Source of the DNA: Pseudomonas putida
GTDB lineage: Bacteria > Pseudomonadota > Gammaproteobacteria > Pseudomonadales > Pseudomonadaceae
Direction: 5' to 3'
Assembly (NCBI RefSeq): GCF_001976065.1
Contig: NZ_MNAH01000014.1
Location: forward strand, 1 to 64,000
Length of the DNA: 64,000 bases
Shown: piece by piece, positions 39,269-47,200 of the stretch
Numbering within the stretch: the first letter of the stretch is position 1
Layout of the letters: each line of letters begins with the position of its first letter
Position numbers and translations under genes: made by a program
The notes under the pieces: model-generated
Seen by the model: the letters and a program-made list of their open reading frames with translations, nothing else
The model's database searches: none
Told to the model about the DNA's origin: nothing

Positions 39269-40534
39269 ATGTATCTGTTTCGTCTAGCCATGGCCAGCCT
39301 GGCTAACCGCCGTTTCACTGCGATCCTCACCGCCTTCGCCATCGCCCTGTCGGTGTGCCTGCTGCTCGCCGTTGAACGGGTGCGCACCGAGGCCAAGGCC
39401 AGTTTCGCCAGCACCATCAGCGGCACCGACCTGATCGTCGGTGCGCGTTCCGGCTCGGTCAACCTGCTGTTGTACTCGGTGTTCCGCATCGGCAATGCCA
39501 CCAATAACATCCGCTGGGACAGCTTCGAACACTTCGCCAGTAACCCGAAAGTGAAGTGGGCCATTCCGATGTCCCTTGGCGATTCCCATCGCGGCTATCG
39601 GGTGATGGGCACCACCGAGGCGTACTTCGAACACTACCAGTACGGTCGCCAGCAACACCTGGAGCTGGCTGACGGGCGCGCCTTCGCCACCGATCCGTTC
39701 GAAGTGGTACTCGGCGCCGAAGTCGCGGATGCGCTGCACTACACACTCGGCGACAAACTGGTGCTGGCCCATGGCGTGGCCGCGATCAGCCTGGTCAAGC
39801 ATGACGACAAGCCATTCACCGTGGTCGGCATCCTCAAGCGCACCGGCACCCCGGTGGATCGCACGCTGCACATCAGCCTCGGCGGTATGGAAGCCATTCA
39901 CATTGACTGGCACAACGGCGTACCGGCCCGGGGCAACGGGCGGGTCAGCGCCGATCAGGCGCGCAACATGGACCTGACGCCCCAGGCGATCACCGCATTC
40001 ATGCTCGGCCTCAACAGCAAGATCTCGACCTTTGCCCTGCAGCGCGAAATCAACGAATTCCGCGGCGAACCGATGCTGGCGATCCTGCCGGGCGTTGCGC
40101 TGCAAGAGTTGTGGAGCTTGATGAGCACGGCGGAAAAGGCCTTGTTCGTGGTGTCGCTGTTCGTGGTGCTGACCGGGTTGATCGGCATGCTCACGGCGAT
40201 TCTCACCAGTCTCAACGAACGCCGGCGGGAGATGGCGATCCTGCGTTCGGTGGGCGCGCGGCCATGGCATGTCGCGACGCTGCTGGTGCTGGAGGCGTTT
40301 ACCCTGGCGTTGGCCGGCGTGGTCGCCGGCGTGGCGCTACTCTACGTCGGTATCGCGGCGGCCCAGGGTTACGTGCAAGCCAATTACGGTCTGTTTCTGC
40401 CACTGGCGTGGCCGAGTGAATATGAATGGACGCTACTCGGTGGCATCCTGATCGCTGCGTTGCTGATGGGCAGCGTGCCTGCCTGGCGCGCCTATCGCCA
40501 ATCCCTGGCCGATGGCCTGTCGATCCGTTTATGA
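39269..40534 (+). CDS. ABC transporter permease (FtsX/MacB-like)
   Basis: A 421-residue membrane protein with one N-terminal helix (FTAILTAFAIALSVCLLLAV), a large periplasmic MacB-type domain and three C-terminal helices containing the FtsX block TAILTSLNERRREMAILRSVGARP. It works with the ATPase just upstream. The substrate may be zinc-related or a periplasmic intermediary; this is inferred from the operon, not seen in the sequence. Confidence 0.93.
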   Translation: MYLFRLAMASLANRRFTAILTAFAIALSVCLLLAVERVRTEAKASFASTISGTDLIVGARSGSVNLLLYSVFRIGNATNNIRWDSFEHFASNPKVKWAIPMSLGDSHRGYRVMGTTEAYFEHYQYGRQQHLELADGRAFATDPFEVVLGAEVADALHYTLGDKLVLAHGVAAISLVKHDDKPFTVVGILKRTGTPVDRTLHISLGGMEAIHIDWHNGVPARGNGRVSADQARNMDLTPQAITAFMLGLNSKISTFALQREINEFRGEPMLAILPGVALQELWSLMSTAEKALFVVSLFVVLTGLIGMLTAILTSLNERRREMAILRSVGARPWHVATLLVLEAFTLALAGVVAGVALLYVGIAAAQGYVQANYGLFLPLAWPSEYEWTLLGGILIAALLMGSVPAWRAYRQSLADGLSIRL

Positions 40535-40544
40535 GGACGTTGAA

Positions 40545-41063
40545 ATGCCCCGCGCTGTCTTTGCGCTGTTGATGCTGGTCGCCCTGCCTTTGTGGGCGGC
40601 CGAGCCGAAAGAACTGACCTGGTCGGAAATGATCCCGCCGGATGCGGCACCGGAGGTGCCGAACATGACGCCGCTTCACGACCTGTCGAAGATGAGCGAT
40701 GCGCTGTCCGCCGAATCGGCGCCCGCAGCGAAGCAGGACCTGCCCAACGCCCCGGTGGTCAAGGCCCTCGACGGGCAGAACATTCGTTTGCCGGGCTACA
40801 TCGTGCCGCTGGAAGTAAGTGAAGACGGCCGTACCACGGACTTTTTGCTGGTGCCGTATTTCGGCGCCTGCATCCACGTACCGCCACCGCCATCGAACCA
40901 GATCGTGCATGTCAAAAGCGAAGTTGGGGTGAAGCTCGACGAGCTGTATCAACCGTACTGGATCGAGGGTGCGATGCAGGTCAAGCCGTCTACCAGCGAA
41001 CTGGCAGATGCCGGTTATCAGATGGAGGCGGACAAGATCTACCTGTATGAATTGCCGGAGTGA
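40545..41063 (+). CDS. DUF3299 exported protein
   Basis: A 172-residue protein with a signal peptide (MPRAVFALLMLVALPLWAAEP) and a DUF3299 domain: NIRLPGYIVPLEVSEDGRTTDFLLVP then YFGACIHVPPPPSNQIVHV, which contains a conserved Cys and His that could bind metal. It ends the zinc-linked block, 10 bases after the permease. The start at 40545 has a GAGGA ribosome site nearby. Confidence 0.85.
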   Translation: MPRAVFALLMLVALPLWAAEPKELTWSEMIPPDAAPEVPNMTPLHDLSKMSDALSAESAPAAKQDLPNAPVVKALDGQNIRLPGYIVPLEVSEDGRTTDFLLVPYFGACIHVPPPPSNQIVHVKSEVGVKLDELYQPYWIEGAMQVKPSTSELADAGYQMEADKIYLYELPE

Positions 41064-41095
41064 ATCCGGGAGTTAGTCGGCGCCTGCAAAATTGC

Positions 41096-41173
41096 CTTCG
41101 CGAGCAAGCCCGCTCCCACACTGGATCTGTGCATAGACACAATACAAGTGTGGGAGCGGGCTTGCTCGCGAAG
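41096..41173. repeat. REPIN, GCGGGCTTGCTCGCGAA type
   Basis: Arms 41096-41122 and 41147-41173 are perfect 27-base reverse complements around a 24-base spacer. The element sits between the zinc-linked block and the oprG promoter. Confidence 0.88.
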
Positions 41174-41217
41174 AGGCCATCGAAAACACTATAAAAACCA
41201 CACCCATCCCACTTTCA

Positions 41218-41231
41218 TTGAGCTGAGTCAA
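41218..41231 (+). promoter_or_regulatory. ANR/FNR-type binding site upstream of oprG
   Basis: TTGAGCTGAGTCAA keeps the TTGA-N6-TCAA consensus of the oxygen-sensing regulator ANR. Its centre (41224.5) is 41.5 bases before the predicted transcription start near 41266, the ideal class II activation position. oprG of P. aeruginosa is known to be induced anaerobically. Confidence 0.6.
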
Positions 41232-41253
41232 AAGACCAAATCGTTAGCCGCCT

Positions 41254-41259
41254 TACCAT
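41254..41259 (+). promoter_or_regulatory. -10 element of the oprG promoter
   Basis: TACCAT lies at -12 to -7 relative to a start near 41266. There is no -35 hexamer, as expected for a promoter activated by ANR at -41.5. Confidence 0.5.
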
Positions 41260-41297
41260 TGGACATCGAAAAATTTTAACGTCCTCTGGAGCCCCCC

Positions 41298-41996
41298 ATG
41301 AACAAGTCCTTGCTCGGTGCCTCGCTGGTAGCGCTGGCGCTTGCAGCCCCGTTCGCCCACGCTCACGAAGCGGGTGACATCATCCTTCGTGCCGGTGCGA
41401 TTACCGTCAACCCCGAGGCCGACAGCTCCACGGTCAAGGTCGATCAGGGTCCGCTGAGCGGCGCCGACCTGGGTGGCAAGGCGACCATGAGCAGCGACAC
41501 GCAACTGGGCCTCAACGTTGCCTACATGCTGACCAACCACTGGGGTATCGAACTGCTCGCGGCCACGCCGTTCGAACATGAAGTGAAACTCAAGGGCACC
41601 GCGTTGAGCGCGGCGAACGGCAAGCTCGGTACGTTGAAACACCTGCCGCCGACCCTCAGCGTCGTGTACTACCCGCTGGATGCCAAATCCGACTTCCAGC
41701 CGTACCTCGGCGCCGGTATCAATTACACCTGGATCTACGACGAGCATGTCAGCAGCCAGGCCCAGGCCAACGGCTTCAGCAACTTCAAGGCAGAAAACTC
41801 CTGGGGCATGGCGTTCCAGGTCGGTGCCGACTACATGCTGACCGACAACGTGATGATCAACGCCCAGGTGCGTTACATCGATATCGATACCCGCGCGACC
41901 GTGGAAAACGATGCCGTGGCACCGGGTACCCGGGCACGGGTGAATCTGGATGTCGATCCGTTCATCTACATGGTCGGCCTGGGTTACAAGTTCTAA
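41298..41996 (+). CDS. oprG: Outer-membrane protein OprG (OmpW family)
   Basis: A 232-residue eight-stranded outer-membrane barrel with signal MNKSLLGASLVALALAAPFAHA. Typical blocks are GDIILRAGAITVNPEADSS, HWGIELLAATPFEHEVKL and YYPLDAKSDFQPYLGAGINYTW, and it ends in aromatic YKF. OmpW proteins carry small hydrophobic compounds across the outer membrane through a lateral opening. It is preceded by an ANR-type site and followed by a strong terminator, so it is a single-gene unit. Confidence 0.96.
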   Translation: MNKSLLGASLVALALAAPFAHAHEAGDIILRAGAITVNPEADSSTVKVDQGPLSGADLGGKATMSSDTQLGLNVAYMLTNHWGIELLAATPFEHEVKLKGTALSAANGKLGTLKHLPPTLSVVYYPLDAKSDFQPYLGAGINYTWIYDEHVSSQAQANGFSNFKAENSWGMAFQVGADYMLTDNVMINAQVRYIDIDTRATVENDAVAPGTRARVNLDVDPFIYMVGLGYKF

Positions 41997-42026
41997 ATAT
42001 TCACGTGGTGGTGAATGGGTCGTTCG

Positions 42027-42057
42027 ATCGTTCACACGCTCTGCGTGGGAACGATCA
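42027..42057. repeat. GATCGTTC hairpin repeat
   Basis: GATCGTTC (42027-42034) and GAACGATC (42050-42057) pair around a 15-base interval with its own partial complementarity (CACGC/GCGTG). It is similar to the element at 36290-36319. Confidence 0.65.
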
Positions 42058-42076
42058 CCAACAAACGATCCGCAAC

Positions 42077-42106
42077 AAAAAAGGCGCCTCTCGAGGCGCC
42101 TTTTTC
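42077..42106. terminator. Bidirectional terminator between oprG and the epimerase gene
   Basis: AAGGCGCCTC (42081-42090) pairs with GAGGCGCCTT (42093-42102); A bases precede and T bases follow. It can end oprG on the plus strand and the converging epimerase transcript on the minus strand. The epimerase stop codon overlaps its right edge. Confidence 0.85.
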
Positions 42107-43035
42107 TATTGTCCCAGCAACCGCGCCAGCCCGACGCTCAACGGCGTCGGCTCGGGCGCCCGGAAGCGCTCCAGCAGACGCCGATTGTTCGCCCGGGAAT
42201 GCCGAATGTCACCAGAGCGCGCGGGGCCGTAGCTCACCGCTGGCAGCTGGCCAACCACGACCTCAAGGGCTGCAAGCATTTGCTTGAGACTGGTCGCCTG
42301 GTTCCAGCCGACGTTGACCGCGCCCTCTTCCACCTGTGGTTTCTCGATGGCCTGCACCAGCAGATCGACCAGGTCCTCGACGTAGAGAAAATCCCGCGTC
42401 TGCTCACCGTCGCCAAACACGGTGATTGGCAGGCCTTTTTGCGCGCGCTCGCTGAAAATGCTGATCACCCCCGAGTACGGCGAGGACGGATCCTGGCGTG
42501 GGCCGAAGATGTTGAAGAAGCGGAAAATCACCGGTTCCAGCCCATGCTCGCGGCGGTAGAAATCCAAGTATTGCTCGCTCGCCAGCTTGTCCACCGCGTA
42601 GGGCGTCAACGGCGCCTTGGGCGTGTCTTCATCGATTGACTCGCCTTCGCCATTGTTGCCATACACCGCGGCACTGGAAGCGAACAGCACGCGCTTGACG
42701 CCTGACCGGCGCATGGCTTCGCAGACATTCAACGAGCCGATGAAATTGCTCTGGTGGGTCTTCACCGGGTCATCCACCGACGCCTGAACCGACGCCACGG
42801 CCGCCAGGTGCGCCACGGCGCTACACCCGGTCATCGCACGGGCGACCAGGGCGGCATCGGAAACGTCGCCGACGATCAACTCGACCTTGGGATTGTCCAG
42901 CGGCAGGTTGCTGCGTTTACCGGTGGACAGATCGTCGAGAATCCTTACCGAATAACCCTTGGCGAGCAAGGCATCGGTGAGGTGGGAGCCGATGAAACCG
43001 GCGCCCCCGGTAATCAGAACGGGGCGATCAGCCAT
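42106..43035 (-). CDS. NAD-dependent epimerase/dehydratase (extended SDR)
   Basis: A 309-residue extended short-chain dehydrogenase with the Rossmann motif GGAGFIGSH (10-18) and the catalytic Tyr146-x3-Lys150 in PYAVDK. Relatives act on nucleotide sugars such as UDP-glucose for surface polysaccharides. The start at 43035 overlaps the upstream gene by 8 bases, so the two are translated together; the longer frame to 43266 is antisense noise. In P. aeruginosa the same pair follows oprG. The exact sugar is unknown. Confidence 0.9.
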   Translation of the reverse strand: MADRPVLITGGAGFIGSHLTDALLAKGYSVRILDDLSTGKRSNLPLDNPKVELIVGDVSDAALVARAMTGCSAVAHLAAVASVQASVDDPVKTHQSNFIGSLNVCEAMRRSGVKRVLFASSAAVYGNNGEGESIDEDTPKAPLTPYAVDKLASEQYLDFYRREHGLEPVIFRFFNIFGPRQDPSSPYSGVISIFSERAQKGLPITVFGDGEQTRDFLYVEDLVDLLVQAIEKPQVEEGAVNVGWNQATSLKQMLAALEVVVGQLPAVSYGPARSGDIRHSRANNRRLLERFRAPEPTPLSVGLARLLGQ

Positions 43036-43912
43036 GACGATAGAACCTGTCCAGAAGGCTCGGAAGGGCCGCACGCCAGGCGCGTGGCTTGATTCCGAAG
43101 GTGTGCAGAATTTTCTTGCAGGCCAGTACCGCGTGTTGCGGTTCTTCCGCGGCGTCCGGGCGCGCGGCGTGGGCCTGGGCGGTCGGCGCTTCGATGGCCA
43201 GCGGGTGCAGGGCACGGGCTTCGGTGAGAATCGCCTGGCCCAAGGCCAGCGGCGTGGTCGCCTCATGCCCGGCGTAGTGGTAGGTGCCCCACAGGGGCGC
43301 GCTGCAGTCGAGTTGCTTGAGCACCGAAATGATCACCCGGGCCGCATCGTCCACCGGTGTCGGATTGCCCCGGCGGTCGTCGGCCAGCAGCAGTTCCTCG
43401 GGTTGCTCGGCACGGCCGAGGAAACGCCCGAGGGTGCCGTCGGGACTGTCATCGAGCAGCCAGCCGAAACGCAACAGCACGTGTTGCGGGCAGGTAGCGC
43501 GCACGCTTTGCTCGATCCGCCACAAGGCCTGGCCACGCAGGCCCAGCGGCAGCGGTTCGTCTTTTTCGCTGTAGGCGGTCGCCCGGGAGCCGTCGAACAC
43601 GCGGTAGCTCGAGGGTTGCACCAGGACGATGTTGTGATGCTGGCACAGTTCGGCCAGGCGCTCGATCGCCCGCTCCTGGCCGGCCAGGCGCTGTTCACTG
43701 ACCGTCTCCGCCTGGAACCAGTCGAAGTAGTAGGCAAGGTTGATCAACGCGTCCGGGCGGGTGTCGTCGAGCAGTTGCGTCAGGCTCGCGGCATCCCAGC
43801 CGTCTTGTGGTGGGCGGGGGGCGAGGAAACCGATGTCTTCCTCCGCACCGAGGCGAATCAGCGCCTGCCCAAGGGCATTTCCGCCGCCCAGTAACATAAG
43901 GCGCATTCGCAT
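43028..43912 (-). CDS. RmlD-like sugar-nucleotide reductase
   Basis: A 294-residue Rossmann protein opening MRMRLMLLGGGNALGQAL, related to dTDP-4-dehydrorhamnose reductase (RmlD) but divergent: the usual YxxxK is not clear, although SSYRVFDG and LRFGWLLDD blocks resemble that family. It overlaps the epimerase by 8 bases and likely works in the same pathway, possibly surface polysaccharide modification. Confidence 0.78.
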   Translation of the reverse strand: MRMRLMLLGGGNALGQALIRLGAEEDIGFLAPRPPQDGWDAASLTQLLDDTRPDALINLAYYFDWFQAETVSEQRLAGQERAIERLAELCQHHNIVLVQPSSYRVFDGSRATAYSEKDEPLPLGLRGQALWRIEQSVRATCPQHVLLRFGWLLDDSPDGTLGRFLGRAEQPEELLLADDRRGNPTPVDDAARVIISVLKQLDCSAPLWGTYHYAGHEATTPLALGQAILTEARALHPLAIEAPTAQAHAARPDAAEEPQHAVLACKKILHTFGIKPRAWRAALPSLLDRFYRHG

Positions 43913-43958
43913 AGAGTCAGCAGGCCCAGTCTGATTGGAACGATGGCTTTATCGACAG

Positions 43959-43970
43959 CGCCCGCGGGCG
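43959..43970. repeat. 12-bp GC-rich perfect palindrome in the divergent spacer
   Basis: CGCCCGCGGGCG is flanked on the left by ATCGACA and on the right by TGTCATCGAT, giving an imperfect longer hairpin. It lies between the RmlD-like gene and lhr, which diverge. The role is unknown. Confidence 0.4.
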
Positions 43971-44069
43971 ATGTCATCGATAGTTGCCGGAATCGTTGCA
44001 TTTTGCGGGTTTAGTGCGCAACCGTCATCCGTAAAGTGTAGATGTCCGGGATTTGTGGTGCTGCAACTG

Positions 44070-44131
44070 CCTCTTCGCGAGCAGGCTCGCTACGCCGATC
44101 CCTTGTGGGACCGAGCCTGCTCGCGAAGAGG
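44070..44131. repeat. REPIN, CGAGCCTGCTCGCGAA type, imperfect
   Basis: CCTCTTCGCGAGCAGGCTCG (44070-44089) is the reverse complement of CGAGCCTGCTCGCGAAGAGG (44112-44131), while the bases just inside the arms no longer match perfectly. It lies upstream of lhr; a long in-frame extension of lhr runs through it and was discarded. Confidence 0.8.
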
Positions 44132-44200
44132 CCCTGTCATTCAACAGGGATCCCTCAGCGGTACTTGCATCTTCCCCGCCTCGCCCGCATAAATCAGAAC

Positions 44201-47200
44201 ATGAACCTGCCCATCCCCGCCGACAGTGCCCTGGCCGGCTTCCACCCCGCCGTCAGCGCCTGGTTCAGTCACACGTTCGCGACGGTCACCGCCGCCCAGG
44301 CCCGGGCGTGGCCGCTGATCCGCCAGCGCCGCTCGACCCTGATTGCCGCCCCAACGGGTTCCGGCAAGACCCTCACGGCCTTCCTCGCGGTGATCGACGA
44401 CCTGGTCCACCGCGGTTTGGAACACGCTGAAGGCCTGCCGAACGAAACCCTGGTGGTCTACGTCTCGCCTCTCAAGGCGCTGTCCAACGACATCCAGATC
44501 AACCTGCAAGAACCGTTGGCTGGCATCACCGAACAGTTGCGGGTGATGGGCTTGCCCGAGCTGCGGATCTCCACCGCCGTGCGCACCGGCGATACACCGC
44601 AAAAAGACCGCTCGGCGATGCGCAAGACCGCGCCGCACATCCTGGTCACCACCCCGGAATCGCTCTACGTGCTGCTCGGCTCCGACTCGGGGCGGCAGAT
44701 GCTCAGCACCACCGGCACGGTGATCGTCGATGAAATCCACGCCATCGCCGCGAGCAAACGCGGCAGCCACCTGTCGCTGAGCCTGGAGCGTTTGCAGGCG
44801 CTGTGCGCCAAACCACTGGTGCGTATAGGCCTGTCGGCCACGCAAAAACCCATCGAGGCGGTGTCGCGCTTTCTGGTGGGGCGCGGGCGCCCTTGCGAGA
44901 TCATCGATATCGGCCACGCCCGCCCCCGCGACCTCGACATCGAAGTGCCGCCCGTGCCGCTCTCGGCAGTCATGGCCAACGATGTCTGGGAACTGGTCTA
45001 CGACCGCCTTGCCGCCCTCGCCCGCGAACACCGCACCACACTGATTTTCGTCAACACCCGGCGCCTGGCCGAACGCCTGAGCCGGCACCTGAGCGAGCGC
45101 CTGGGCAAAGAAGCAGTGGCCGCCCACCACGGCAGCCTGGCCAAGGAGTTTCGCCTGGACGCCGAACAGCGGCTCAAGCGCGGCGAGCTGCAAGTGCTGA
45201 TCGCCACCGCGTCGCTGGAGCTGGGCATCGACATTGGCGACGTCGACCTGGTGTGCCAGATCGCCTCGCCGCGCTCGATCGCCGGCTTTCTGCAAAGGGT
45301 TGGACGCTCCGGACACCAGGTCGGCGGCACCCCCAAGGGCCGCCTGTTCGCCACCACCCGCGACGACCTGATCGAATGCGTCGCGCTGCTCGACTGTGTG
45401 CGCCGGGGTGAACTCGACACCTTGCTGATCCCCGAAGCGCCTCTGGACGTCCTGGCGCAACAGATCATCGCCGAAGTCAGTTGTCAGGAATGGCCGGAGC
45501 AAGCGTTGTTGGAGATGTTGCGCAAGGCCTCGCCCTACAGCGGACTCGACGAAAAACACTATCAGGCGTTGTTGCAGATGCTCGCCGAGGGCTTCGACGG
45601 TCGCCAGGGCATCCGCAGTGCTTATCTGCATCGCGACGCCGTGAGCCGCACCCTGCGCGGTCGCCGGGGCGCCAAGCTGACGGCGGTGACCAGCGGCGGG
45701 ACAATCCCCGACAATGCCGACTACAGCGTTTTGCTCGAGCCCCAGGGCCTGAACATCGGCAGCGTCAACGAAGATTTCGCGGTGGAAAGTATCGCCGGGG
45801 ATGTGTTCCAGCTGGGCAATACCTCGTACCGCATCCTGCGGGTCGACACCGGCAAGGTCCGGGTCGAGGATGCCCAGGGTCAGCCGCCGACCATTCCGTT
45901 CTGGCTCGGCGAGGCACCAGGGCGCAGCGCCGAACTGTCGTTTGCCGTGGCGCGCTTGCAGTCCCGCCTCGACAGCCTGCTCGGCGAGACGCCGGGTAAC
46001 TTGCAGCCCGCCCTCGACTGGTTGACCCAAACCCTGGGGCTGAATCTGGCCAGCGCCGAACAACTGGTGGAATACCTGGCCCGCGCGCGCCAGGCACTGG
46101 GGGCCTTGCCATCGCAAGACACCCTGCTGATGGAGCGCTTCTTCGACGAGTCCGGTGGCACCCAGCTGGTTATCCACAGTCCGTTTGGCAGTCGTATCAA
46201 CCGCGCCTGGGGCCTGGCCCTGCGCAAACGCTTCTGTCGCACCTTCAACTTCGAGTTGCAAGCCGCCGCCAGTGAGGACGCCATCGTGCTGTCGCTGTCC
46301 AGCAGCCACAGCTTTGAGCTGGCCGACGTGTGGCGCTACCTGCATAGCAACACGGCCGAGCACATCCTGATCCAGGCCGTGCTCGATGCACCGCTGTTTG
46401 GTGTGCGCTGGCGCTGGAATGCAGGCGTGGCGCTGGCGCTGCCGCGCTATCGCGGTGGTCGCAAGGTACCACCGCAGATCCAGCGGATGAAAAGCGAAGA
46501 CCTCACCGCCAGCGTGTTCCCCGACCAGATCGCCTGCGTGGAAAACCTCGTGGGCGAGCGCGACATTCCCGACCATCCGCTGGTGGAGCAGACCCTCGAC
46601 GATTGCCTGCACGACGCCATGGACAGCAACGGCTGGCTGGCCCTGCTGCGGCGCATGGAACGCAGCGAGGTCCGCCTGATCAGCCGCGACCTGCCCGCGC
46701 CCTCGCCCCTGGCCGCAGAAATCCTCAGCGCCAGGCCCTACACCTTTCTCGACGATGCCCCCCTGGAGGAACGTCGCACGCAGGCGGTGCTCAACCGTCG
46801 CTGGAGCGAACCGCAGTCCACTGACGACTTGGGCGCGCTGGACGCCGACGCCATTGACGCGGTGCGCAAAGAGGCCTGGCCTGCGCCCGGCAATGTCGAT
46901 GAAATGCACGAGACCTTGATGAGCCTGGCCTGCATCACCGATGCCGAGGCCCGGGCCAACGCGCAATGGCTGGAATGGTTGAATGCCCTGGCTGACAGCG
47001 GCCGAGCCTGCCGCATCAACCCGTCACTGTGGCTGGCGCTGGAACGACTGACATGCCTGCAGGCGATTTATCCACAAGCGGATCTGTCCCCACCCTTGCA
47101 GGCCCTGCCGGGTTTCGATCAGGCCTGGGCACCGGATGACGCAGTCGTTGAAGTGATTCGAGCGCGCCTCAGCGCCTTTGGTCCATTGCCACTGCAGGCG

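Noticed and set aside
44141..46966. A 941-codon open frame antisense to lhr
   Set aside because: It is the complement of a strongly conserved helicase gene; long antisense frames are common in high-GC genomes. The translation has no recognisable domain.
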